Assembly (NCBI GenBank): GCA_944326945.1
Contig: CALVFY010000007.1
Location: forward strand, 25,101-89,100
Source of the DNA: an uncultured Rikenellaceae bacterium
GTDB taxonomy: Bacteria > Bacteroidota > Bacteroidia > Bacteroidales > Rikenellaceae
Direction of reading: 5' to 3'
Length of the DNA stretch: 64,000 bases
Under the pieces are notes generated by a model that was not told the origin of the DNA, did not search any database, and worked only from the letters and a program-made list of their open reading frames with translations. Numbering within the stretch: the stretch's first letter is position 1; each line of letters opens with the position of its first letter. This document shows positions 51,601-60,049 of this stretch, in pieces. A program made the position numbers and the translations under genes.

Positions 51601-52913
51601 CGGGAAAAAAGTCTGTCGTTAATACTTTGCAAAATCTCTTTCTTATATTTGGTCTCCACCAACATGGCAATACTCCGATGACTGGCCCCGTAGGAGATCA
51701 TCCGAATCGGCACATTCGAAACACTCTCCATAATCCGTGCCGCCAATCCCGTTTGAGAGTGATCCATGTGACCAACGATACAAACGATGGTATTGTTACG
51801 TTCAATCTCGATCGTCCCCAACGTCTGAAGTTCCTGCACAATCTGCTCCAAATGACAATCGCTGTCAATGGTCAGAGAAACAGCCACCTCGGAAGTGGTA
51901 ATCATATCGATAGGGGTTTTATACTCCTCGAATATTTCGAATACTTTGCGCAGAAAACCGTAGGCCATCAGCATTCGGGTCGAATAGATGCGGATTACGG
52001 TGATTCCATCCTTGGCTGCAACGGCATGGAAATCCCGCTGAGTATCCTCTTCGTGCGAAATAGTCGTACCGGGGGCATCCGGATCCATCGTATTCTTGAG
52101 CAGCACCGGAATATCCATATCCTTACAAGGCTGAATAGTAGCCGGGTGCAGGATTTTCGCGCCAAAATAGGCCAATTCAGCCGCCTCATCGAAACTCATG
52201 TGTCGAATAGGGTAGGTATTCTCCACAAAACGAGGATCATTGTTGTGCATCCCATCAATATCGGTCCATATCTGCACTTCGCCGGCCCCGATAGCAGCCC
52301 CCATCAGAGCAGCGCTGTAATCGCTGCCACCACGCCCCAAGTTGTCGATCTCTTCTCGCTCATTACTGCAAATGAATCCCTGAGTAATATAATAAGTATC
52401 CGAATCTCCTTGAATCAATGACGTCAATTTTTCTCTCAGCAGTTGCGTATTCACCTTCGCCTCCTGATCGGTATGCATGAATCCCGGGGCATAAATCAAC
52501 TTGGCATTCATACCCAATTCCTGCAAATAATAAGTGAATATGGCCGAAGTCAACAATTCTCCTCGTGCGATAATCATGCGTTCGGAAGTATATTCCTGAA
52601 AATGTGCCACTTCCTGACGAATAATCGAAAAAGCTTCATTCATCCGTTCCAAAGCGGCAGTTTTATGGTCGTTCAACAAATTTTCGATACAGGTTGTATA
52701 TTTATCGGTCAACATGGCCAACACCTCTTCTATCTGGTCGGCAGATGAAGTCTCTTCGGCCAATTTCACAATCCGCACCAAAGCATCCGTAGTTCCGGAC
52801 ATGGCTGAAAGCACGGTGATTTTTGCTCCCTCCCGTTTTACGATCTGAGCCACTTTTCGCATATTTTCTGCCGACCCTACGGAGGTCCCTCCGAACTTCA
52901 AAACCCTAATCAT
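51594..52913 (-). CDS. lysC: Aspartate kinase
   Basis: Phosphorylates aspartate at the start of the lysine, threonine and methionine pathways. The 439-residue monofunctional enzyme has the kinase domain with VLKFGGTSVGSA at about 4-15 and GRGGSDYSAAL, and two C-terminal ACT domains (about 300-435) for feedback control, probably by lysine given its overlap with lysA. No RNA leader such as a lysine riboswitch was seen in the 195-base upstream region shared with an ACT-domain gene. Confidence 0.95.
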   Translation of the reverse strand: MIRVLKFGGTSVGSAENMRKVAQIVKREGAKITVLSAMSGTTDALVRIVKLAEETSSADQIEEVLAMLTDKYTTCIENLLNDHKTAALERMNEAFSIIRQEVAHFQEYTSERMIIARGELLTSAIFTYYLQELGMNAKLIYAPGFMHTDQEAKVNTQLLREKLTSLIQGDSDTYYITQGFICSNEREEIDNLGRGGSDYSAALMGAAIGAGEVQIWTDIDGMHNNDPRFVENTYPIRHMSFDEAAELAYFGAKILHPATIQPCKDMDIPVLLKNTMDPDAPGTTISHEEDTQRDFHAVAAKDGITVIRIYSTRMLMAYGFLRKVFEIFEEYKTPIDMITTSEVAVSLTIDSDCHLEQIVQELQTLGTIEIERNNTIVCIVGHMDHSQTGLAARIMESVSNVPIRMISYGASHRSIAMLVETKYKKEILQSINDRLFSRC

Positions 52914-52962
52914 ACAAAATGGAACAATTAGTTAAAAATGATTTATTTTTGTTTGCTTTTCG

Positions 52963-52970
52963 CAAAAGTA
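52963..52970 (-). promoter_or_regulatory. Candidate -7 box (TACTTTTG) of lysC-lysA
   Basis: Minus-strand TACTTTTG fits TAnnTTTG and lies 50 bases before the lysC start. Confidence 0.4.
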
Positions 52971-53108
52971 CACTAAAATGTTTGTTTTTCTTTAAAAAAA
53001 GTGTTTTTTTTGCAACAACTCTTTGAGGGGTAAAAAATCGTACATAAGTAACAATTCGAAATAAAAATTTAACCGCAAGACAATAATCCGTAACCTTAAC
53101 AGCTTTAT

Positions 53109-53777
53109 ATGTTAACCATTCCCAACGCAGTAGAAGAAGCTATCAAAAAAAAGCCTTTCCTGGAGGGCGCATTGGTAGAAGGCCTCGTCAACCTGTCCGC
53201 ATTGGCTCGTCAACTCAAACCGGAAATTGAAAAAAAGGTCGGCAAAGAGGTCAACGACAGTGCCGTAATCATGGCTCTGAATCGGCTGGTGCCACGTTTG
53301 GAGCTGATGTCGGCCATGAAATTCAAGAAAGTGGTCGAAAACATCGGCGATATTATCGTACGATCCAATTTGGCGGATTATGCATTTGTCAACTCCTCCA
53401 CGCTGTATGAAAAACAAGCTGCTCTGCTTGATCGGGTTCGTTCCATGAAAGATGTATTCTGTACATTTTCTCAAGGAATTTACGAAACCACATTAGTCGT
53501 GAGCAGCACGATCGTGCCGCTGGTCGACGAAATATTCGCCAGTGAACACAACATTGCCCAGACACACAACCTGTCATCCATCACGGTCAAATTGCCCGCA
53601 GAAAACACGATTTGTCCCGGAGTCTACTATTATATATTTAAGGAGTTGGCTTGGGACAACATCAATATCTCGGAAGTGATCAGTACCACCAACGAATTCA
53701 CGGTGGTTGTGAGTGACGAAGACATTCATCGGGCATTTACAATTTTGATGGAAGCCAAACGGCAGGCCAGTTTTTAA
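53109..53777 (+). CDS. ACT-domain protein of unknown function, divergent from lysC
   Basis: A 222-residue cytoplasmic protein. The N-terminal half is helical and carries LVNLSALARQLKPEIEKKVGKEVNDSAVIMAL in overlapping pieces (about 26-57), resembling a winged-helix-like layout. The C-terminal part, about 155-220, looks like the second ACT domain of aspartate kinases (ITVKLPAENTICPGVYYYI; ISEVISTTNEFTVVVSDED). It has no kinase domain. It is divergently paired with lysC and could be a regulatory protein sensing an amino acid. No function is established. Confidence 0.65.
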   Translation: MLTIPNAVEEAIKKKPFLEGALVEGLVNLSALARQLKPEIEKKVGKEVNDSAVIMALNRLVPRLELMSAMKFKKVVENIGDIIVRSNLADYAFVNSSTLYEKQAALLDRVRSMKDVFCTFSQGIYETTLVVSSTIVPLVDEIFASEHNIAQTHNLSSITVKLPAENTICPGVYYYIFKELAWDNINISEVISTTNEFTVVVSDEDIHRAFTILMEAKRQASF

Positions 53778-53796
53778 AGAAATTCCATACAGGAAA

Positions 53797-53830
53797 GATT
53801 TTCCGCCCGGAAGTTTTCGGGCGGAAAATC
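53797..53830 (+). terminator. Strong hairpin after the ACT-domain gene
   Basis: Perfect 13-bp arms GATTTTCCGCCCG (53797-53809) and 53818-53830 with an 8-base loop. It lies 20 bases after the stop but lacks a following T run, so a terminator role is likely but not certain. Confidence 0.55.
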
Positions 53831-53896
53831 CTGTTCCGTGTTATGGATACTGCATGGAATTAACGGGTTCTTTTTTCTCGGAACCGTAAAATTGTT

Positions 53897-53904
53897 TAAC
53901 TTTG
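53897..53904 (+). promoter_or_regulatory. -7 box (TAACTTTG) of lepA
   Basis: An exact TAnnTTTG element 19 bases before the lepA start codon. Confidence 0.55.
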
Positions 53905-53923
53905 GGCCGCTTAAGCCATTCAA

Positions 53924-55711
53924 ATGAAAAATATTCGTAATTTCTGCATCATAGCCCATATCGACCACGGGAAAAGCACGCTCGCCGACCGTCTGCTGGA
54001 GACGACCAAAACACTCTCCGAGCGGGAACTTCAGGCTCAGGTACTCGACAACATGGATCTGGAACGGGAAAAAGGCATCACGATCAAAAGCCATGCGATT
54101 CAGATGGAATACATGCACGGAGGTGAAAAATACATCCTCAATCTGATCGACACCCCGGGACACGTAGACTTTTCTTACGAAGTATCTCGAGCTATTGCCT
54201 CCTGCGAAGGTGCGCTATTAGTGGTAGATGCCACCCAAGGAATCCAGGCACAGACCATTTCAAATCTTTACCTGGCACTGGGCCATGACCTGGAAATCAT
54301 CCCAGTGCTCAACAAGATCGACATGGAGGCCGCCATGGTCGACGAGGTGAAAGACCAAATCGTAGACCTGCTCGGATGCAAGAGAGAAGAGATTCTCGCT
54401 GCATCGGGTAAAACCGGCGAAGGCGTCGATTCAATTCTCGAAGCGATCGTCGAACGTATTCCTGCCCCCAAAGGCGATGCCGAGGCTCCTTTGCAAGCCT
54501 TGATTTTCGATTCGGTATTCAACTCATTTCGAGGCATTATCGCCTATTTCCGTGTATTCAACGGCACGATCCATAAAGGAGACCGGGTGAAATTTTTCAA
54601 CACCGGTAGCGAATATACCGCAGACGAAATCGGCGTACTGAAACTCAAACTCTCTCCCCGCGACGAGATCCGAGCCGGCGACGTGGGATATATCATCTCC
54701 GGAATCAAAACCTCCACCGACGTGAAGGTGGGAGACACCGTAACACATATAGATCGTCCGTGCAGCGAGGCGATTGCCGGTTTCGAAGATGTCAAACCTA
54801 TGGTCTTCGCGGGTCTCTATCCTGTTGATTCCGATCAATACGAAGATCTGCGCGCCTCATTGGAAAAATTGCAACTGAACGATGCCTCGCTGACCTTCGA
54901 CCCTGAAAGTTCACTGGCATTGGGATTCGGATTCCGATGCGGTTTTCTCGGTTTACTCCACATGGAGATCATTCAGGAACGTCTGTACCGGGAATTCAAC
55001 ATGGATGTCATTACAACCGTACCCAACGTCTCCTACAAGGTACACACGACCAAAGGAGCCGTCATCGACGTACACAATCCTTCGGGATTGCCCGAACCCA
55101 CATTGATCAGTCACATCGACGAACCCTATATCCTGGCACAAATCATCACCAAAACGGAATTCCTGGGTAATGTCATGAAACTGTGTATCGACAAACGAGG
55201 AATACTCAAAAACCAGGTATTCATTACACAGGATCGGGTAGAGGTCAACTTCGACATGCCTTTGTCGGAAATCGTGTTCGATTTCTATGACAAATTGAAG
55301 AGTATCTCGCGCGGATATGCCTCGTTCGACTACCACATGACGGATTACAAGCCAAGCAAGTTGGTCAAGTTGGATATTCTGCTCAACGGCGAACAGGTAG
55401 ACGCTCTCTCCTCGCTCATATACAGCGACCATGCCTACGATTTCGGTCGCCGGATGTGTGAAAAGCTGAAAGAATTGATTCCCCGTCAACAGTTCGACAT
55501 CGCTATCCAGGCAGCCATCGGAGCCAAGATCATCGCCCGGGAGACCGTCAAGGCCGTACGTAAGGATGTAACAGCCAAATGTTACGGTGGCGACATTTCC
55601 AGAAAACGCAAATTGCTCGAAAAACAAAAAAGAGGAAAGAAACGGATGCGCCAGGTCGGCAATGTAGAGGTACCTCAGGAGGCTTTCCTCGCTGTACTGA
55701 AAATGGATTGA
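53924..55711 (+). CDS. lepA: Elongation factor 4 (LepA)
   Basis: A 595-residue translational GTPase that binds ribosomes and is thought to help initiation or back-translocation. The G1 motif AHIDHGKST is at 11-19, G3 is DTPGHVDF and G4 is NKID. Domains II, III and V follow, and the LepA-specific C-terminal domain is present ([38 protein letters not shown]), which separates it from EF-G. Confidence 0.97.
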   Translation: MKNIRNFCIIAHIDHGKSTLADRLLETTKTLSERELQAQVLDNMDLEREKGITIKSHAIQMEYMHGGEKYILNLIDTPGHVDFSYEVSRAIASCEGALLVVDATQGIQAQTISNLYLALGHDLEIIPVLNKIDMEAAMVDEVKDQIVDLLGCKREEILAASGKTGEGVDSILEAIVERIPAPKGDAEAPLQALIFDSVFNSFRGIIAYFRVFNGTIHKGDRVKFFNTGSEYTADEIGVLKLKLSPRDEIRAGDVGYIISGIKTSTDVKVGDTVTHIDRPCSEAIAGFEDVKPMVFAGLYPVDSDQYEDLRASLEKLQLNDASLTFDPESSLALGFGFRCGFLGLLHMEIIQERLYREFNMDVITTVPNVSYKVHTTKGAVIDVHNPSGLPEPTLISHIDEPYILAQIITKTEFLGNVMKLCIDKRGILKNQVFITQDRVEVNFDMPLSEIVFDFYDKLKSISRGYASFDYHMTDYKPSKLVKLDILLNGEQVDALSSLIYSDHAYDFGRRMCEKLKELIPRQQFDIAIQAAIGAKIIARETVKAVRKDVTAKCYGGDISRKRKLLEKQKRGKKRMRQVGNVEVPQEAFLAVLKMD

Positions 55712-55778
55712 TCCGAAGCACACTTGTAATGTCTGAACCGGACAATGCAGGTATGTGCTCTGCTAATATAAAAACGTC

Positions 55779-56765
55779 ATGGAATACGAAGCCTCTGCAA
55801 ACCGTTACGAAGGAATGGAGTACCGTCGTTGTGGACGAAGCGGGATCAAATTACCGGCCATATCCCTCGGTTTGTGGCAAAATTTCGGAGACGGAGACGA
55901 TTTCTCCCGCAATGAAGAGATCATCCTCCATGCTTTCGACCGAGGAATCACCTGCTTCGATCTGGCGAATAACTACGGTCCTCCTCCTGGAAGTGCCGAA
56001 ACCAACTTCGGACGTATCTTCAAGCGTAATCTGAAACCATATCGAGACGAAATCCTTATCGCCTCGAAAGCCGGCTATCCGATGTGGGAAGGGCCTTATG
56101 GCGATTGGGGATCTCGCAAATATCTGGTGGCCAGCTGTGACCAAAGTCTGCGCCGGATGGGACTCGATTATGTGGATATTTTCTATTCTCACCGCTATGA
56201 TCCTCACACACCACTGGAAGAGACCATGCAAGCACTTGACTATATCGTCCGTTCGGGTCGGGCCCTTTATGCCGCCCTGTCGAATTATCCGGTGGAACAA
56301 TTTGTCCGTGCTGCCGGCATTCTTCGCGATCTTGGAACTCCCTGTCTGGCCCATCAGATTCGTTATTCGATGTTGGTCCGAGAGACCGGAGACTCTCTGT
56401 TCGGGGCCCAACGCGACGAAGGGGTAGGGTGTATATCCTTTTCTCCTTTGGCCCAAGGCCTGCTGACAGGAAAATATCTCGACGGAATTCCCGAAGGCTC
56501 CCGTGCTTCCCGTCATGGTTCGCTCAGCGAGGATTTCATCACGGAAAATATCGAAAAGGTTCGGGCACTGAATGAGTTGGCCCAACATCGAGGACAGACC
56601 TTAGCCGAAATGGCGATTGCCTGGCAACTGACCGACAACCGAGTCACCAGTGTTCTTGTGGGCGTAAGTTCCAAAGAACAACTGACCGACAACCTGTCAG
56701 CTCTCGACAATCGAAATTTCAGCACCGAAGAATCGGGACGCATCGAAGAAATACTCGATCGATAA
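55779..56765 (+). CDS. Aldo/keto reductase, YghZ/Gpr type
   Basis: A 328-residue NADPH-dependent aldo/keto reductase. The catalytic tetrad is visible as D and Y in FDLANNYGPPPGSAE, K in IASKAGY and H in YSHRYDPHTP. The motif NYGPPPGSAE and the long active-site loop with WEGPYGDWGSRKYL are typical of the YghZ (L-glyceraldehyde 3-phosphate reductase) and KCNAB-like branch, which detoxifies methylglyoxal and related aldehydes. The start is the ATG at 55779 in the sequence MEYEASANRY. A terminator follows. Confidence 0.88.
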   Translation: MEYEASANRYEGMEYRRCGRSGIKLPAISLGLWQNFGDGDDFSRNEEIILHAFDRGITCFDLANNYGPPPGSAETNFGRIFKRNLKPYRDEILIASKAGYPMWEGPYGDWGSRKYLVASCDQSLRRMGLDYVDIFYSHRYDPHTPLEETMQALDYIVRSGRALYAALSNYPVEQFVRAAGILRDLGTPCLAHQIRYSMLVRETGDSLFGAQRDEGVGCISFSPLAQGLLTGKYLDGIPEGSRASRHGSLSEDFITENIEKVRALNELAQHRGQTLAEMAIAWQLTDNRVTSVLVGVSSKEQLTDNLSALDNRNFSTEESGRIEEILDR

Positions 56766-56782
56766 AATCCGATACCATGAGG

Positions 56783-56827
56783 AAAAGAGACTGACCGGAC
56801 TATTTAGTCGGTTTATCTCTTTTTTTA
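56783..56827 (+). terminator. Terminator after the aldo/keto reductase gene
   Basis: AAAAGAGA (56783-56790) pairs with TCTCTTTT (56816-56823), with an inner ACCGGACT/AGTCGGT stem that has one bulge, followed by Ts. Confidence 0.7.
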
Positions 56828-56860
56828 TACGAGGAATTCAGCAAAGAGGGAGACAAACTC

Positions 56861-56890
56861 TTGTGTTTTCCACAGGGATTACTATCTTTG
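56861..56890 (+). promoter_or_regulatory. Promoter of the GH63/MGH1-like gene
   Basis: TTG at 56861-56863 and TATCTTTG at 56883-56890 are spaced by 19 bases, 21 bases before the start codon. Confidence 0.6.
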
Positions 56891-56911
56891 TGTCAACCCA
56901 AAACTAACACT

Positions 56912-58270
56912 ATGAAAAAAATCTTGTTTTTTACCGCCTTATCGGCCTTTTTCTGCAGCGGACTCTCCGCTGAAAACAATCTTCCGGCCCGCACTCCGGA
57001 TAATGTAAAAAAATATATCAACATCTGTCGCGAATCGATTCATCGGGACATGACAGGCATGTTCCGTGAAGCTGGCGACAACTTGCCCTATCCGTTCATG
57101 GCCCCCGGAAGCCAACAATACAAGGATGCTTTGTGGGATTGGGATTCCTGGTTGAGTAATGTGGTGGTACGCCAAATCCTGCTCGAAAAAGGTTCGGAAC
57201 AGGCCAGTCGGGATGCCATCAAATACGAACAGGGATGTATTCTTAACTTTCTGAGTTTCGGCAGCCAGGACGGATGGTTGCCCATATCCATCTACAAGGG
57301 ACGCCCCGTAGTAAAACCCAAGGACCCCACTACGACCAATATGCATAAACCTTGTCTGGCTCAACACGCGGCCTTTATCGTCAAAAACACGAACGGAGAT
57401 GTAGAGTGGTTGCGGGACAAGTTCTATCACATGCAAACTTTCGTAAACAGTTATTGGAATTTTCACCGTAACCGCGAAGCCAACCTCTACTTCTGGCAAT
57501 CGGACAACAGTATCGGTGTCGATAACGATCCATCGACCTTCTACCGTCCCAAACGCAGTTCCGGATCAATTCTTCTCAACACGTTTATGTACAAAGAGTT
57601 GCAGGCCATGGTCTATCTGGCAGAGAAACTGAACCAAGGGGAGATTGCCGACATCTATCGGCAGCGAGCCGAAGAGTTGAAAAATTCGATTCAGAAATAT
57701 TGTTGGGACGAGTGGACAGGCTTCTTTTACAGCGTAGATTTCAACCTGTTGCCACCCGATCGGGGAGCAGAAGGTATCAGTTCGCATCGAGGAGGTCCCC
57801 GTACCTATCCCTGTCTGATTCAACGTTTCGGCGTATGGTCCGGCTTTCTGCCCATGTGGGCGGGTATCGCCACCAAAGAACAGGCAGAACGGATGGTGAA
57901 CGAACATTTCAAAAACGAAAAAACCTTTAATTCACCGGCCGGCATACGATCGCTGTCGAAACTCGAACAGATGTACAATCCGATGGCTTCGGGTAATCCA
58001 TCCTCGTGGCTGGGTCCCATCTGGCTCAACGTACAATATTTCGTATGGAGAGGCCTGGTCAATTATGGATACACGGAAGAAGCTCGCGAAATAGCTGAAA
58101 AAGCCATTATCCTGTGCGGATGGGATTTCGAACGATTCGGCGCTCTGCATGAATATTATCTGCCCAGCAATGGCGAACCTGTGCTGAATAAAGGTTTCCA
58201 GAACTGGAATTTTCTGGTACTCAACATGGCGGCTTGGCTGGAAGGAAAGCCTTATGTCGTAGATTTCTAA
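56912..58270 (+). CDS. Exported GH63/MGH1-like (alpha/alpha)6 glycosidase
   Basis: A 452-residue exported protein starting at the ATG at 56912 with signal peptide MKKILFFTALSAFFCSGLSA. The mature protein is an (alpha/alpha)6 barrel of the trehalase/GH63/mannosylglycerate-hydrolase clan. Recognisable segments are DALWDWDSWLSNV (about 73-85), GSQDGWLPISIY, QSDNSIGVDNDPS, GIRSLSKLEQMY, GPIWLNVQYFVWRG, and a C-terminal LHEYYLPSNGEP. Such enzymes hydrolyse alpha-glucosides or glucosyl-polyol derivatives. The substrate is unknown. It is monocistronic and has no SusCD pair beside it. Confidence 0.78.
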   Translation: MKKILFFTALSAFFCSGLSAENNLPARTPDNVKKYINICRESIHRDMTGMFREAGDNLPYPFMAPGSQQYKDALWDWDSWLSNVVVRQILLEKGSEQASRDAIKYEQGCILNFLSFGSQDGWLPISIYKGRPVVKPKDPTTTNMHKPCLAQHAAFIVKNTNGDVEWLRDKFYHMQTFVNSYWNFHRNREANLYFWQSDNSIGVDNDPSTFYRPKRSSGSILLNTFMYKELQAMVYLAEKLNQGEIADIYRQRAEELKNSIQKYCWDEWTGFFYSVDFNLLPPDRGAEGISSHRGGPRTYPCLIQRFGVWSGFLPMWAGIATKEQAERMVNEHFKNEKTFNSPAGIRSLSKLEQMYNPMASGNPSSWLGPIWLNVQYFVWRGLVNYGYTEEAREIAEKAIILCGWDFERFGALHEYYLPSNGEPVLNKGFQNWNFLVLNMAAWLEGKPYVVDF

Positions 58271-58333
58271 TAATCGTCTTTACTCTGAACCGCGGAACAA
58301 TTATCACGGAGCAATACATTACTATTGTATTTT

Positions 58334-59047
58334 ATGAAAAAATCGATGACTTTACTATGGCTCTGTACCATTCTGTCAACTGTTCATGCCCGTGATTATG
58401 AAAGTAAGGATTCCCTGCGAACTATTACGATCTCCGTGGTCGACAAAAAGGGTAAACCGTTGAAAAATGCCCCCATCTTCGGACTTTTGGCCAGCGATAC
58501 TTCTCATCGGATGTATCCTCTGCAAGGCAATGTAAAGTTGAAATACCAGGCCAACGACACTCTTTATATCGTATATGCCAAACTATTCGGTGCTTTACCC
58601 TTACTGGGCCTGGACTCGGCACGTATTGTAATCTCGGGGAAACAACTGCGTTCGGGGACAACCAAGGGGGAGATGCTCAACATTGGATATGATCAGATCC
58701 CCAAATTTCTGAATGTAGCACCTGCCAGTCGACTCGATCCGACCACTGATCTGACAGCCTCCGGATTTACCGATCTGGCTTCATATCTCAAAGGACGTGT
58801 GGCAGGTGTAAATGTGATAGGAGACGAAGGCAACTACGAAATAAGAATACGTGGAGTCAATTCCTTCATGCTGAGTTCAAGTGCCCTGATTGTCGTCGAC
58901 GGACAATTTTTCGAAGATTTCAATACGGTGAACCAATTGGTCAACATTGCCGACGTCAAATCGATAGAGATACTCAAAGACGGCTCAATTTACGGATCAC
59001 GGGGAGCCAATGGGGTCGTCATTATCACCACTAAAGGAGGACTTTAG
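58334..59047 (+). CDS. SusC-type TonB plug protein lacking a beta barrel
   Basis: A 237-residue exported protein starting at 58334 (MKKSMTLLWLCTILSTVHA signal peptide). After a carboxypeptidase-like segment (ISVVDKKGKPLKNAPIFG) it carries the plug-domain signatures of SusC receptors: YLKGRVAGVNVIGDEG, RIRGVNSFMLSSSALIVVDG and SIEILKDGSIYGSRGANGV, and then stops at GVVIITTKGGL, exactly where the barrel of a SusC protein would begin. No barrel sequence or SusD gene follows; a gene on the other strand begins 23 bases later. It is either a truncated SusC gene or one of the short plug-only proteins that occur in this phylum. It would reside in the periplasm. Confidence 0.7.
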   Translation: MKKSMTLLWLCTILSTVHARDYESKDSLRTITISVVDKKGKPLKNAPIFGLLASDTSHRMYPLQGNVKLKYQANDTLYIVYAKLFGALPLLGLDSARIVISGKQLRSGTTKGEMLNIGYDQIPKFLNVAPASRLDPTTDLTASGFTDLASYLKGRVAGVNVIGDEGNYEIRIRGVNSFMLSSSALIVVDGQFFEDFNTVNQLVNIADVKSIEILKDGSIYGSRGANGVVIITTKGGL

Positions 59048-59070
59048 TGTCATGTACTTGATTGTTTTCC

Positions 59071-59547
59071 CTACGAGGGGCATATTGACTTAAACTTTTT
59101 ACGATACTCTACGGGCGTCGAACCGTAACGCCGAGAAAATTCGCGGTTGAAATGCGAGCGATTGTTGAAACCAGTCCTGTACATGATCTCCTGAACGGTC
59201 AGTGATGTGGTGACCAACAACTTCGTCACTAAGTTGAACCGAAGATCGTTTATCAGATCGTTCGGCGTGGGCTGGTTCAGTACCTTAAACCTGCGGTAGA
59301 GATTACGGACGCTGGTCCGCATGACTTTAGCAAGATCTTCGACGGAAAAGTCGGGATTATCGATATTGTCGTTTATTACGTCAACGGCAGATTGTATAAA
59401 ATTACAATCCTCCTTGGGGAGAAGTTTGCCGTCGCTGTACCCGAATGCGCTGGCAGAAGTACTGTAATAATCTTTCTTTTCATCCCGGGAACCAGGGAAA
59501 ATGTATCTTGAACCGGGTACGTACAAGGACCATGCTCTAATTTGCAT
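59071..59547 (-). CDS. Short AraC-type HTH protein, possibly the C-terminal part of a larger regulator
   Basis: A 158-residue protein whose C-terminal 100 residues are an AraC-type DNA-binding domain (DNPDFSVEDLAKVMRTSVRN; TVQEIMYRTGFNNRSHFNREF). This is the form seen at the end of hybrid two-component or propeller-containing regulators of polysaccharide loci. The N-terminal 50 residues match nothing I recognise. The frame is open 36 codons further upstream to a stop (near 59610), so the real start, or a truncation, is uncertain. It may be a remnant of a larger sensor, fitting the other remnants nearby. Confidence 0.6.
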   Translation of the reverse strand: MQIRAWSLYVPGSRYIFPGSRDEKKDYYSTSASAFGYSDGKLLPKEDCNFIQSAVDVINDNIDNPDFSVEDLAKVMRTSVRNLYRRFKVLNQPTPNDLINDLRFNLVTKLLVTTSLTVQEIMYRTGFNNRSHFNREFSRRYGSTPVEYRKKFKSICPS

Positions 59548-59611
59548 AGCAATGTTAATTGTTTGAACAACATTATTCCCGAAAGAAACGGTTCCCTCTG
59601 CAAATATTCCT

Positions 59612-59732
59612 TATGCGAAATTAACGCATACTATATCCTTTACCCATAGATAATGAGGCTGTTAATTTCCTCAAATGGCTTGTTGTAGTTCGTCCTTAAA
59701 AATTATACACTTACAAATATACGCATATGCGT
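59612..59732. promoter_or_regulatory. Pair of CGCATA/TATGCG sites upstream of the AraC-type gene
   Basis: An inverted repeat TATGCG-N7-CGCATA (59612-59630) and the perfect palindrome ACGCATATGCGT (59721-59732) share the same half-site. Both lie in the AT-rich non-coding stretch 59548-59850, otherwise empty, upstream of the AraC-type gene. Confidence 0.35.
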
Positions 59733-59855
59733 TGGGGAAATTAAATTTTTTATATACATTTACAAAAAAATAAAATGTTCATACATATAAAGTTTGTTTA
59801 AATAATGCAAAAAGCAAATTATAACAAATTTCCCTGTATAAAAATTGACGAATGA

Positions 59856-60026
59856 ATTTTTACGGTTGAAACTGTCGATTATGAAAACAGCACAATCAGT
59901 ACGACTACGGTCACGCTCGGCCTGAAGCATAACAGAGAGAGGTGACGTGTTCGTGCGGAGTTGCGTAATGCAGGAAACAACGAGATAGCTGTGACCAATC
60001 CGATATTTATCCGCCAATTAAAATAG
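59856..60026 (+). pseudogene. Remnant C-terminus of a CehA-like gene
   Basis: In one frame, 59946-60026 encodes RVRAELRNAGNNEIAVTNPIF and then IRQLK with a TAG stop. This aligns with the C-terminus of the downstream CehA-type protein (WIRAELRDSAGNMLALTNPIF), about 60 percent identical. An in-frame TGA sits directly upstream at 59943, and the codons before it (to a TGA at 59853) do not resemble the protein. This is therefore the decayed 3' end of a paralogous gene, 24 bases before the intact copy starts. Confidence 0.65.
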
Positions 60027-60049
60027 TTGCTGATTAATTTGTATAGAAA

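Noticed and set aside
52914..53108. Possible lysine riboswitch before lysC
   Set aside because: The region is AT-rich with homopolymer runs and shows no multi-helix core or expression-platform terminator.
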